A stretch of DNA of 64,000 nucleotides from Streptomyces endophytica (GTDB taxonomy: Bacteria; Actinomycetota; Actinomycetes; Streptomycetales; Streptomycetaceae), in the NCBI RefSeq assembly GCF_026153355.1, contig NZ_CP110636.1:4588001-4652000 (forward strand). Direction: 5' to 3'. The translations under genes were made by a program, and so were the position numbers. A model generated the notes under the pieces. It was not told the origin of the DNA. It saw only the letters and a list, made by a program, of their open reading frames with translations, and made no database searches. Positions 45,099-53,280 of this stretch are shown in pieces (position 1 is the stretch's first letter; each line of letters starts with the position of its first letter).

Positions 45099-46166
45099 GT
45101 GCACGACTTCGCTCCGATGGCCCGCTTCGGCGGCCTGATAGCCACCGATCTACGGGACGTGACCAGCGATCCCGCGGCCCTCGACTCGACGGGCTGGTGG
45201 GCGGTGGCCGCCGACTTCGAGGGCCAGGTGGTCTGCGCCCGCTTCGCCGACGTACGCCCCGCAAACCCGGCCGACACCCCCGCCCCCGGCACCTGGCACG
45301 GCCCCGCGCGCGACGCCTGGGTCAGCTCCCTGGACCGCGACGCCTACGTCCGCGGCGTACGGCGGGTCCGGGAACACATCGCGGCCGGCGACGTCTACCA
45401 GGTCAACCTCTGCCGCGTGCTGAGCGCGCCGCTGCCCGACCCGGACCGGGCCGACGTCGACGCGCTGTCCGCGGTGCTGGCCCGCGGCAACCCCGCCCCG
45501 TACGCCGGCACGATCCGGCTGCCTGGCCACGGCGTGGAGATCGCCAGCGCCTCCCCGGAGCTCTATCTGCGGCGGGACGACCGCGCCGTGTGGTCCGGTC
45601 CGATCAAGGGCACCGGCCGGACCGCCGCGGACCTCTCGGACAAGGACCGGGCGGAGAACGTGATGATCGTGGACCTGGTCCGCAACGACCTCGGCCGGGT
45701 CTGCGCCACCGGAACCGTCACCGTCCCGGCACTCTGCGCGGTCGAGGAGCACCCCGGCCTGGTGCACCTCGTCTCCACGGTGCGCGGTGAACTGGACGTC
45801 GCCAACGAGAAGAGCGCCTGGGCCGACCTGCTGGACGCCACCTTCCCGCCCGGCTCGGTCACCGGCGCCCCCAAGTCCAGCGCCCTGCGGATCATCGACG
45901 AACTGGAGACCGCTCCCCGCGGCCCGTACTGCGGCGGCATCGGCTGGGTCGACGCCGACCGCCGCACCGGCGAGCTCGCGGTCGGCATCCGGACCTTCTG
46001 GATCGACCGCACCCCCGCCGACGGACCGGTCCTCCGTTTCGGCGCCGGGGCCGGGATCATCTGGGACTCCGACCCCGAGCGGGAATGGGCGGAGACCGAA
46101 CTGAAGGCGAGCCGACTGCTCGCGGTAGCGTCGGGACGCAACGAGCCGAGCGGAGGAGAGCGATGA
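45099..46166 (+). CDS. pabB: Chorismate-binding protein, aminodeoxychorismate synthase component I-like
   Basis: 355 residues from GTG. The chorismate-binding domain has GDVYQVNLCRVL, SASPELYLRRD, the PIKGTGRTA loop, DLVRNDLGRVC, TFPPGSVTGAPKSSAL and GAGAGIIWDSDPEREW. It makes 4-amino-4-deoxychorismate for folate, or another aminated chorismate. No glutamine amidotransferase gene is adjacent. CATAGA 12 bases before the start suggests a very short leader. It overlaps the next gene (ATGA), a class IV aminotransferase, the usual PabB-PabC pairing. Confidence 0.85.
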   Translation: MHDFAPMARFGGLIATDLRDVTSDPAALDSTGWWAVAADFEGQVVCARFADVRPANPADTPAPGTWHGPARDAWVSSLDRDAYVRGVRRVREHIAAGDVYQVNLCRVLSAPLPDPDRADVDALSAVLARGNPAPYAGTIRLPGHGVEIASASPELYLRRDDRAVWSGPIKGTGRTAADLSDKDRAENVMIVDLVRNDLGRVCATGTVTVPALCAVEEHPGLVHLVSTVRGELDVANEKSAWADLLDATFPPGSVTGAPKSSALRIIDELETAPRGPYCGGIGWVDADRRTGELAVGIRTFWIDRTPADGPVLRFGAGAGIIWDSDPEREWAETELKASRLLAVASGRNEPSGGER

Positions 46167-46987
46167 GGATCTGGCTGGACGGGTCACTGCGGAACGCCGA
46201 GGACGCCCGCGTCTCGGTCTTCGACCACGGGCTGACGGTCGGCGACGGCGTCTTCGAGACCGTCAAGGCGGACCACGGACGCGCCTTCGCCCTCACCCGC
46301 CATCTGGAGCGCCTCGCCACCTCCGCCCGCGGACTCGGCCTGCCCGCCCCCGACCTCGACGAGGTGCGGCGCGGCTGCGAGGCGGTGCTCGACGCCAACC
46401 CGATGCCGCTGGGCCGGCTGCGGATCACCTACACCGGCGGCGAGTCCCCGCTCGGCTCGGACCGTGGCGACGCCGGCCCCACGCTGGTCGTCGCGCTCTC
46501 CGCGACCACCCGCCGCCCCGACACCACCGCCGCCGTCACCGTCCCCTGGACCCGTAACGAACGCGGTGCGCTGGCCGGCCTGAAGACCACCTCGTACGGC
46601 GAGAACGTCGTCGCCCTGGCCCGGGCCCGCGAACAGGACGCCACCGAGGCGCTGTTCGCCAACACCGTCGGCGCGCTCTGCGAAGGCACCGGCTCCAACG
46701 TCTTCGTGGTCCTGGACGGCGAACTCCACACCCCGCCGCTCGCCTCCGGCTGCCTGGCGGGCATCACCCGCGCCCTGACCGTCTCCTGGGCCGGCGCCAA
46801 GGAGACCGATCTGCCGCTGGACGTCCTGGAGCGGGCCGAGGAGATCTTCCTGACGTCCACCCTCCGCGACGTGCAGGCCGTGACCCGGATCGACGGCCGC
46901 CAACTGTCCGACGGGCCGGGCCCGGTGACCGCCGCGGCCATGCGGATCTTCGACGAGCAGTCCGCCGCCGACATCGACCCGCGGTGA
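46163..46987 (+). CDS. pabC: Aminodeoxychorismate lyase, class IV PLP enzyme
   Basis: 274 residues. MRIWLDGSL and VSVFDHGLTVGDGVFETVK begin the class IV aminotransferase fold. The PLP lysine is in GLKTTSYGENVVAL, and the C-terminal half has ALCEGTGSNVFVVLDG and EEIFLTSTLRDVQAV. Together with the overlapping pabB it should give p-aminobenzoate for folate. A role as branched-chain aminotransferase is less likely given the pairing. Confidence 0.85.
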   Translation: MRIWLDGSLRNAEDARVSVFDHGLTVGDGVFETVKADHGRAFALTRHLERLATSARGLGLPAPDLDEVRRGCEAVLDANPMPLGRLRITYTGGESPLGSDRGDAGPTLVVALSATTRRPDTTAAVTVPWTRNERGALAGLKTTSYGENVVALARAREQDATEALFANTVGALCEGTGSNVFVVLDGELHTPPLASGCLAGITRALTVSWAGAKETDLPLDVLERAEEIFLTSTLRDVQAVTRIDGRQLSDGPGPVTAAAMRIFDEQSAADIDPR

Positions 46988-47045
46988 GGACCGGACCCCG
47001 TACGGGGTGATGACGGGCCCGCTCAGGGGCGAGTAGAAAGTCCCC

Positions 47046-47876
47046 GTGACCACTACGCTGCGCCCCGCGGGACCCGAGGAACACCACGACGACGGCACCC
47101 GGGCCCGCCCGTACGACGTCTGCGTCAACAGCCGGCGGGTCGGTACGGTCCGGCTGTCGACCGACGCCCGTTTCGGGCCGACCGCCGGCCGGATCACCTA
47201 CCTGGCCATCGACCCGCCGGACCGGCACCGCGGCCGGGCCACGGTCGCCGCGCTCGCCGCCGAGGAGGTGCTGCGCGGCTGGGGCTGCCGCCAGATCGAG
47301 GTGACCGTCCCGGCCGAGGCGGAGGCCGCGCTGCGGCTCGCGGCGGCCCTGGGCTACACCGAGCGCAGCCGCACCCTGGGCAAACCCCTCGACGCGCCGC
47401 CGCGGCTGCCCGCGGACGTCACCGACCGGCCGCTGGGCGAGGCGGAGTACCCGGCCTGGCGGGACGCCGCGCTCACCGAGCACATCCGTACCCAGACCGG
47501 CCAGGGGATGTCCCGGGCCCGCGCCGAGGACCTCGCGGTCAAGGGCCACCGCGCCCTGCTGCCGGACGGGGCGCAGACCCCCGACCAGGTCCTGCGGGTC
47601 CTGTCCCACGACGGCGCCGACGTCGGGCACCTCTGGCTCGCCCTGCGGATGCCGGAGCAGCCGGGCGGCTACGTCGTCGACGTGCAGGTGGACCCCGCCC
47701 ACCGCGGGCGGGGCCACGGCCGCACGCTGATGCTGATCGCCGAGCGCGAGAGCCTCGCGGCCGGCCGCACCACCCTCGGCCTCAACGTCTACGCGGGCAA
47801 CGCGCCGGCCCTCGGGCTCTACGAGTCGCTGGGATACCGGCCCACCGGGTACCTGCTGTGGAAGCCCATCCTGTAG
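47046..47876 (+). CDS. Protein with two tandem GNAT domains
   Basis: 276 residues from GTG. The N-terminal GNAT half has ITYLAIDPPDRHRGRATVAALAAEEV and lacks the full glycine loop. The C-terminal half has VVDVQVDPAHRGRGHGRTLMLI and LNVYAGNAPALGLYESLGY with an intact acetyl-CoA site. Tandem GNAT layout is shared with mycothiol synthase MshD, but the sequence is not a clear MshD. The acceptor is unknown. Confidence 0.8.
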   Translation: MTTTLRPAGPEEHHDDGTRARPYDVCVNSRRVGTVRLSTDARFGPTAGRITYLAIDPPDRHRGRATVAALAAEEVLRGWGCRQIEVTVPAEAEAALRLAAALGYTERSRTLGKPLDAPPRLPADVTDRPLGEAEYPAWRDAALTEHIRTQTGQGMSRARAEDLAVKGHRALLPDGAQTPDQVLRVLSHDGADVGHLWLALRMPEQPGGYVVDVQVDPAHRGRGHGRTLMLIAERESLAAGRTTLGLNVYAGNAPALGLYESLGYRPTGYLLWKPIL

Positions 47877-47940
47877 GGCGGCCGACCGCCCCACGGCACC
47901 CCGGGGCGGCGCGGCCCCGGCCGGCTCAATCCTGGCCGGC

Positions 47941-48500
47941 TCAACCCTGGTCGGCCAGCAGCCGGTCGGCGATCTCCTCGATCCGGGCGCGCAGCCCCTC
48001 CTGGCTCTTGCCGCCGTCCAGCCGCTCCCCGGCGATCACATACGTCGGGGTGCCGGTCACGCCGATCGCCTTCCCCTCGGCCTCGTCGGCGTCGACGATC
48101 AGCAGGTGCCGCCCGTCGATCAGCGCGGTGTCCAGCTCCTCGGTGTCCAGCCCCAGCTCACCGGCGACCTCCAGCAGCAGCTTCTCGCCGCGCGCCGCGA
48201 GCTCCTCGGTGCGCGCCAGCACCGCCTCGACGTACGGCCAGCCCTGCCCCTGCGCCAGCGCCTCCTCGGCGGCCTGGGCCGCGGCGTAGGCGTGCTTGTG
48301 CTTCGCCAGCGGGAAGTGGCGCAGCCGGATGTCCAGCCGGTCGCCGTAGCGCTCGCGCAGCGCCCGCAGGTCCGCCAGCGCGGCGTGGCAGTCCGGGCAC
48401 TGCAGCTCACACCACACGTCGAGGACGATGGGGTACCCCCTGCTTGAGCGAAGCCGAGAGCTTGGGGGAGGGCAGGAGCGGGGGTGGTGGCGTCGTTCAT
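47941..48500 (-). CDS. DsbA-family thiol oxidoreductase (frame break, palindromic repeat in N-terminus)
   Basis: About 186 residues when one base is restored. The start MNDATTPAPALP is followed by codons from a palindromic repeat (48436-48468), then VWCELQCPDCHAALADLRALRERYGD with the CxxC active site CPDC. The alpha-helical insertion and the return with GVTGTPTYVIAGERLDGG (cis-Pro loop) complete a FrnE/DsbA-like fold. No signal peptide, so cytoplasmic. The C5/G5 run of the repeat is one base short for a continuous frame. Confidence 0.7.
48436..48468. repeat. Palindromic repeat within the 5' coding region of the DsbA-like gene
   Basis: CCCCCTGCTTGAGCGAAGCC...GAGAGCTTGGGGG is an imperfect palindrome with five-base G/C ends. 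Similar small repeats are scattered in Streptomyces genomes (recall, not checked). Here it lies inside a coding region and would be translated as QALGFAQAGG. Confidence 0.6.
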
Positions 48501-48670
48501 GGGTCCAGTCTCCCAGCCCGCCCCCTGGTGGCCGAACCCGGACCTGGGGATGAGGGTGACCCGGAGAAGACCCTGAAGCCGGTGCCGGAACATGGCCCGG
48601 GCAGGCCCGGACAGGGCAGGATGGAGGGGAGCAGAGGCACTGCTCGCCCTTTCACCGGCAGGAGGACCGG

Positions 48671-49129
48671 ATGCTCACCTCGACCGTCTGTGCCGCGGTG
48701 TCGGCAGCGGGCCTGGGCATCGCCGCGCTGACGGCGTACCGCAAGCGATTCCTCGCCGCGACCCGCATCGCCGCCTTTTCCCTGATCCCGATCGGCCTGG
48801 TGATGACCGGCGTCATCGACTGGGTCACCAACATCGTCTTCAAGCCCACGGTCTGGGCGGGCTTCGGCCTGCTCGCGCTCTCGTTCCTGCTCTTCATGAT
48901 CAGCCGGACCGTGGAGCGCCGCCGGGGCGGGATCGGCGCCCGCAAGGACCGCAAGGCGGCCGGGGGTGCCACGCCCGACGCGGTGGCTCCGAGCGCGTCC
49001 ATACCGTCCCTCGGCGCGGGGCGTACGGCGGACCGGCCGGCCGGCAAGGGGAAGGCCCCGCAGGCCACCAGCGCTCCCAAGGATGACTTCTCGGACATCG
49101 AAGCGATCCTGAAAAAGCACGGGATCTGA
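48671..49129 (+). CDS. Conserved membrane protein with acidic cytoplasmic tail
   Basis: 152 residues. Three hydrophobic segments (TVCAAVSAAGLGIAALTA, RIAAFSLIPIGLVMTGVIDWV, TVWAGFGLLALSFLLFMIS) are followed by a charged tail ending DDFSDIEAILKKHGI. AGGAGG lies 5 bases upstream of the ATG. The family is recognisable as conserved in streptomycetes but has no known function. Confidence 0.65.
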   Translation: MLTSTVCAAVSAAGLGIAALTAYRKRFLAATRIAAFSLIPIGLVMTGVIDWVTNIVFKPTVWAGFGLLALSFLLFMISRTVERRRGGIGARKDRKAAGGATPDAVAPSASIPSLGAGRTADRPAGKGKAPQATSAPKDDFSDIEAILKKHGI

Positions 49130-49197
49130 TGAACTCCCGCTGCTGAGGCGCCATTTGGGCGCACTCGGAAGATCATGTGCGCCATGATGCGCGCGAG

Positions 49198-49353
49198 ATG
49201 AACGATGAGTGCGCCCTCGCCCAAGACGACGCCCCGTCCCCCGAACCCCGCGGCTGCCTGTTCGCGCTGTCCCAGCCGCCGCTGATGCTCTTCCTCGCCG
49301 TCATCGGCTGCCTGCTCCTCCTCGGCGCCGTACACGACCTCTTCATCCTGTGA
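49198..49353 (+). CDS. Small membrane protein
   Basis: 51 residues: MNDECALAQDDAPSPEPRGC followed by one hydrophobic helix (LMLFLAVIGCLLLLGAV) and HDLFIL. Three cysteines (5, 20, 38). Frame, start and composition support translation although the ribosome binding site is weak (GCGAG). Short single-pass proteins of this kind occur next to the 152-residue membrane-protein gene in relatives (recall). Function unknown. Confidence 0.5.
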   Translation: MNDECALAQDDAPSPEPRGCLFALSQPPLMLFLAVIGCLLLLGAVHDLFIL

Positions 49354-49413
49354 GGCCGGCGTACGGCCCGCCCGCGCCGGCCGCAGGTGCCGTCGGCCGG
49401 TCCGCGCCGGCCG

Positions 49414-49980
49414 TCAGCCCGCGGCCTCCCGGCGCCGCGCGCGGTAGGCGGCGACGTGCAGCCGGTTGCCGCAGGTGCGGCTGTCGCAGTAGCGCCGCGA
49501 ACGGTTGCGGGAGAGGTCGACGAAGGCGTGCCGGCAGTCCGGTGCCTCGCAGCGCCGCAGCCGCTCGCGCTCACCGGCCACCACGAGGAAGGCGAGCGCC
49601 ATTCCGCCGTCCGCGGCCATCCGGTCGGCCACGGAGGCGCCCGGCGCGAAGTAGTGCACGTGCCAGTCGTAGCCGTCGTGGTCGGTCAGCTGCGGGGTGG
49701 TGCCCGCCGAGGCGACCAGCGCGTTGAGCCGCGCGGCCGCGGTGCGGTCGTCCTCGGCGGCGAAGACCTCGGCGAACCGCCCGCGCACCCTGCGTACCGC
49801 CGCCAGATCGTCGGGCCCGAGCGGGCTCACGTCGCTGAAGTTGTTGCGGCGGGCGAAGTCCTCGACGGCCGTCACGGCGGTCAGGGTGTCCGGCGCGCCG
49901 GGCGCCTCGCCCTCCGGCGCGGTGTTGAGCAGATCGACGACCGCGTCCAGCGCGCACCGGGTGTCATGGGTGATCATCAC
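49414..49980 (-). CDS. CGNR zinc-finger (ABATE domain) protein
   Basis: 188 residues. The N-terminal ABATE domain (DTRCALDAVVDLLNTA, VEDFARRNNFSD, LAAVRRVRGRFAEVF) is followed by the zinc finger CEAPDCRHAFVDLSRNRSRRYCDSRTCGNR with the name-giving CGNR. Such proteins are probable DNA-binding stress regulators; no target is known. Its start lies at the end of a short intergenic gap toward ssgB, which is on the same strand upstream. Confidence 0.88.
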   Translation of the reverse strand: MMITHDTRCALDAVVDLLNTAPEGEAPGAPDTLTAVTAVEDFARRNNFSDVSPLGPDDLAAVRRVRGRFAEVFAAEDDRTAAARLNALVASAGTTPQLTDHDGYDWHVHYFAPGASVADRMAADGGMALAFLVVAGERERLRRCEAPDCRHAFVDLSRNRSRRYCDSRTCGNRLHVAAYRARRREAAG

Positions 49981-50209
49981 GGTTCCGCTCCCTGGCAGGG
50001 TGGGGCCGGACGGGTACCGCCCCCGGGTGTCGTGGCCGAATGGTCGCCGACTCTAGCGCCTGGGACAAGCTGCGGCGCCGTCTCCCGCGGTGGCTCCGCG
50101 GCGACGACGCCGAACTCTGCCGTATGAACTTGTCGGTCCTGCGCCGTCTCCCCGAGTCGGACGGGCGCAAGCGTGAGCGGATGGGTGCTTTCGGTAACTG
50201 TGCTGCGTC

Positions 50210-50623
50210 TCAGCTCTCCGCGAGGATGTGGGACAACTCCGTGTCGAGATCGAAATGCCGGTGCTCCGTACCGGGCGGCACGGCGGCATCCGTCCTTTTG
50301 AGGAACGACTCGAGAGCCCGCGCGGGGGCTTCGAGCAGGGCCTCGCCTTCCGGGGAGCTCAGGGCGATGCAGACCACGCCCTGCCCGTGGCTCCGGGACG
50401 GCCATACGCGGACGTCTCCGGTGCCTGTGGGCCGGTGCAGGCCCTCGGCGAGGAGGTCGCGGGCGAACACCCACTCGACGGTCTCCTCGGCTCCGGTGTG
50501 GAAGGTGGCATGTACGGCGTAGGGATCGGCCGTGTCATACCGCAGGCCCGCGGGTACAGGCAGTGAGGACTCGCTCGACACAACGAGGCGCAGGTGCAGC
50601 TCGCAGCTGACCGTGGTGTTCAT
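50210..50623 (-). CDS. ssgB: Sporulation-specific cell division activator SsgB
   Basis: 137 residues, starting MNTTVSCELHLRLVVSSESS. The SsgA-like domain is complete: PYAVHATFHTG, VEWVFARDLLAEGL, GDVRVWPSRS and ALSSPEGEALLEAPARALESFL. SsgB recruits FtsZ to sporulation septa in aerial hyphae and is nearly invariant among streptomycetes, which is strong evidence for the genus. The ATG at 50623 gives the usual length although the frame continues upstream. A promoter resembling sigma-H sites is at 50682-50708. Confidence 0.95.
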   Translation of the reverse strand: MNTTVSCELHLRLVVSSESSLPVPAGLRYDTADPYAVHATFHTGAEETVEWVFARDLLAEGLHRPTGTGDVRVWPSRSHGQGVVCIALSSPEGEALLEAPARALESFLKRTDAAVPPGTEHRHFDLDTELSHILAES

Positions 50624-50681
50624 AAGCGCCAGGGCCTTTCGCTCAGTGTGCGCTCGGGGATTCGCACGTCGGCGAAATCGA

Positions 50682-50708
50682 CATGCCACCTACGGTGCCG
50701 TTGTAAAC
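50682..50708 (-). promoter_or_regulatory. Possible sigma-H-type promoter of ssgB
   Basis: On the minus strand GTTTAC (50708-50703) and GGCATG (50687-50682) are separated by 15 bases, resembling GTTT / GGxAT stress-sigma sites. Published S. coelicolor work places ssgB under sigma-H. The start point would be about 50 bases from the ATG. Confidence 0.45.
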
Positions 50709-50812
50709 CCCTCTGACGGTTTTGGGTGGCTTCAGGTACCTCTTACGGCGGATTGCGAGATCGTCCCCGTCGGTAATTCCGCGGACCCCTCCCGTCCGGT
50801 AAGTTTGACGGT

Positions 50813-51244
50813 ATGAATACGCTGAGTAACGGGGGGTCGGGGGTAGTCGAGGAGGAGACCGTGTCGCCCGAGCAGCCGCTCGGCTCGCGAGCGCCGCATT
50901 TCATCAAGCGCTCCCGGCCGCTGCACCTGAGCTGGCAGGTCGGCGTCTTCGCGGTCGGCCTCGCGGTGGTCGCCGGCGGAGTGATCATGCTCCCGCTGCC
51001 GGGCCCCGGCTGGCTGGTGATCTTCGCCGGCATGGCGATCTGGGCGACCGAATTCGTCTGGGCCCAGCTCGTCCTGCGCTGGACCAAGCGCAAGGTCACC
51101 GAAGCGGCCCAGAAGGCGCTCGATCCCAAGGTGCGGCGCCGCAACATCATCCTGACCGCCGTCGGCGTGACGATCATCGCGGCCGGTGTCGCGGTCTACG
51201 CGTGGAAGGTCGGCCTCGTGCTGCCCTGGAACGTCGCCGAGTGA
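50813..51244 (+). CDS. PGPGW-motif membrane protein (TIGR02611 family)
   Basis: 143 residues. A cytoplasmic N-terminus leads to HLSWQVGVFAVGLAVVAGGVIMLPLPGPGWLVIFAG with the diagnostic PGPGW between two membrane helices. A basic loop (LRWTKRKVTEAAQKALDPKVRRR) and a third helix (NIILTAVGVTIIAAGVAVYAW) follow. Conserved actinobacterial protein of unknown role. Divergent from ssgB; the stop is 54 bases before tRNA-Val. Confidence 0.8.
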   Translation: MNTLSNGGSGVVEEETVSPEQPLGSRAPHFIKRSRPLHLSWQVGVFAVGLAVVAGGVIMLPLPGPGWLVIFAGMAIWATEFVWAQLVLRWTKRKVTEAAQKALDPKVRRRNIILTAVGVTIIAAGVAVYAWKVGLVLPWNVAE

Positions 51245-51298
51245 CCGGAACGTGGTCACAAGTGCCCGCCGACGTGGGGTAATGTTGGGCCTGCGCCC

Positions 51299-51370
51299 GG
51301 GCGATTAGCTCAGTGGGAGAGCGCTTCGTTCACACCGAAGAGGTCACTGGTTCGAACCCAGTATCGCCCA
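51299..51370 (+). tRNA. tRNA-Val (anticodon CAC)
   Basis: 72-base cloverleaf. Acceptor GGGCGAT/ATCGCCC plus discriminator A; anticodon stem CTTCG/CGAAG with loop TTCACAC; T-arm GGTTCGAACC. A U-tailed hairpin follows. Confidence 0.95.
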
Positions 51371-51375
51371 CGTCA

Positions 51376-51424
51376 CAGGGGGCGGCGGGACTCGCAGAAA
51401 GTGCGGGTCGCGCCGCCCCTTTTG
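51376..51424 (+). terminator. Terminator of the first tRNA-Val(CAC)
   Basis: GGGGCGGCG pairs with CGCCGCCCC, and an inner GACTCGCA/TGCGGGTC extends the stem, ending in TTTT. Confidence 0.75.
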
Positions 51425-51520
51425 CGTTTGCCGGGTGCGGGGCGGCCCGGCGGAGCCCCAAGTCCCCGGGCCGTCGCCGTTGTTGGGCGCCCGCCGTCCC
51501 ATGGGGCGCACACTGGGATC

Positions 51521-51982
51521 ATGCCCGACTGGTACCGCCGGCTGCACCGCTACCGCTTCCGCAGCGTCTGGCAGCTCGAGGCTCCGCCGACCGTCGTCTA
51601 CGCCGTCCTGGAGCGCGCCGAGAGCTACCCGCAGTGGTGGCCGCAGGTGCGCGAGGTGACCCGGATCGACGACCGGAGCGGGACCGCCCGCTTCCGCTCC
51701 CTGCTCCCGTACGACCTCAGGGTGGTGGCCGCCGAGCGGGTGCGGGACCCGGGCTCCGGGGTCCTGGAGATCTCGATGCGCGGCGATCTGGCCGGCTGGG
51801 CGCGCTGGACCGTGGTGCCCGGCGCCGGGGGCACCCGCGTCGTCTTCGAGCAGGACGTCGAGGTCTGCAAACCGCTGATGCGGCGGGCCGGGCTGCTGGC
51901 GCGGCCGCTGTTCCGCGCCAATCACGCCCTGATGATGCGGGCCGGGCGGCGCGGGCTGGCCCGCTGGCTGGCCCGGGCCTGA
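51521..51982 (+). CDS. SRPBCC (START-like) domain protein
   Basis: 153 residues. The fold is suggested by an N-terminal amphipathic strand (RFRSVWQLEAPPTVVYAVLERAESYPQWWPQVREV) with the PQWWP pattern of polyketide-cyclase/COQ10-type proteins, followed by alternating strands (TARFRSLLPYDLRVVAAERV, GTRVVFEQDVEV). It probably binds a hydrophobic ligand. It lies between two tRNA-Val genes with unrelated function. Confidence 0.8.
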   Translation: MPDWYRRLHRYRFRSVWQLEAPPTVVYAVLERAESYPQWWPQVREVTRIDDRSGTARFRSLLPYDLRVVAAERVRDPGSGVLEISMRGDLAGWARWTVVPGAGGTRVVFEQDVEVCKPLMRRAGLLARPLFRANHALMMRAGRRGLARWLARA

Positions 51983-52054
51983 GGAAATTTGATGGAACGC
52001 CCGCGCGGCCTGTATTGTTCAGGTCGTTCGCGAGGGAAACCGCGCCGGACACCC

Positions 52055-52126
52055 GGGCGATTAGCTCAGTGGGAGAGCGCTTCGTTCACACCGAAGAGGT
52101 CACTGGTTCGAACCCAGTATCGCCCA
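52055..52126 (+). tRNA. tRNA-Val (anticodon CAC), second copy
   Basis: Identical to the 51299 gene across its 72 bases (acceptor GGGCGAT/ATCGCCC, loop TTCACAC). Confidence 0.95.
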
Positions 52127-52134
52127 CCCGGATC

Positions 52135-52171
52135 AAGAACCGGGCCACCAAAAGGTGGTCCGGTTCTTTTT
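52135..52171 (+). terminator. Terminator of the second tRNA-Val(CAC)
   Basis: AAGAACCGGGCCACC and its near-complement surround loop AAAA and end in TTTTT. Confidence 0.85.
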
Positions 52172-52345
52172 GTTGAGTGGTGCGGAGGCGGAGTTCGGTA
52201 GTGGGGAGTTCCGTGCGGGCGGAGTTCCGTTGCCGGGGTGTTCCGACGTCGCGAGAAGCGAACCGGAAACGGAATTCCGCCTGTTTCTTTCTCCGGCGGC
52301 CGGCGGGTTGCCGGCCGGGCGGCGTGCGGAATTCCTGATGCCGAA

Positions 52346-53074
52346 TCAGGCCGCGGCGGGGAGTTCCGGACGCAGCGGCCAGTGCGGATCCACCGATTCC
52401 GTACTGCCGCTGCGTGCGAACCACGCCTGCAGTCCACGGGCCTGGGCCGCGTACCAGATCGCCTGCCGGGTGTGCAGTTCCGCCGGGTGCAGGGTCCCCA
52501 GGCGGTCCGTGAACCGGTGCCCCAGTGCGCGGACCACGCGCAGCGCGGCCAGGGCGTCCGCGGCCGCGTCGTGTGCCTCGGTCAGCTCGACCTCGTACTG
52601 CGCGCACAGGTCGGTGAGTGTGCGGCGGCCCTTGCGATAGCGGTCAAGGTGCTTGTCCAGCACCCGCGGATCCAGCACGCGCAGCGGATGGCCGCCCAGA
52701 TACGCGTCCAGCGAGCTGGCGCGGTGCCGCTTCAACTCGCGGTCCAGCAGGGTGAGATCGAACGGGGCGTTCATCACCACCAGCGGGCGGCCGGCCACCG
52801 ACTGGGCGGCCAGGGCCCGCGCCACCTCCTCCACCACCGGGGCCGGCCAGCGACCGTGCAGGGCGAGGTGGTCGGCGGTGAGACCGTGCACCGCGATGGC
52901 GGCTTCCGGTATCTCGACGCCGGGGTTGACCAGCCAGCGGGTGATACGGGGTGCCGAACGCGGGGTCTCCTGGACCACCAGCGCGGCGGAGACGATGCGG
53001 TCCCGCTCCACGTCGATCCCCGTCGTCTCGGTGTCGAAGGCGGCAAGCGGGCCGTCATACCAGCACGGCATCAT
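52346..53074 (-). CDS. DnaQ-like 3'-5' exonuclease
   Basis: 242 residues. DEDDh motifs are ExoI AAFDTETTGID, ExoII NAPFDLTLLDREL and ExoIII EAHDAAADALAAL (His and Asp). The protein resembles the epsilon subunit of DNA polymerase III or a stand-alone RNase T-like exonuclease. The first of two adjacent ATGs (53074) follows GAGGAG at a good distance. The short C-terminal extension (AIWYAAQARGLQAWFARSG) is common in actinobacterial homologues. Divergent from the DUF4365 gene. Confidence 0.88.
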   Translation of the reverse strand: MMPCWYDGPLAAFDTETTGIDVERDRIVSAALVVQETPRSAPRITRWLVNPGVEIPEAAIAVHGLTADHLALHGRWPAPVVEEVARALAAQSVAGRPLVVMNAPFDLTLLDRELKRHRASSLDAYLGGHPLRVLDPRVLDKHLDRYRKGRRTLTDLCAQYEVELTEAHDAAADALAALRVVRALGHRFTDRLGTLHPAELHTRQAIWYAAQARGLQAWFARSGSTESVDPHWPLRPELPAAA

Positions 53075-53280
53075 CCCAACTCCTCGCGCTCGTAGAGGGG
53101 ATGGTGGCGCAATGCCACCCGAGCAGGTGATACCCGAGCGCACGGGTGGTCGAACCGTCCTTGTTTGCGGACCACTTGACGCGGAGACAACCACAGGGAC
53201 GGGCCGCGCGATCCGCCGGTTCCCCGTCATTCCGACGCATTCATCTCCGCGCACCCACCGAGCCCGGAAGGCACGCCGCG

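Noticed and set aside
45099..46987. Aminochorismate antibiotic pathway (chloramphenicol-like) around pabB-pabC
   Set aside because: The pair is isolated among housekeeping and small-protein genes; primary folate synthesis is the simpler reading.
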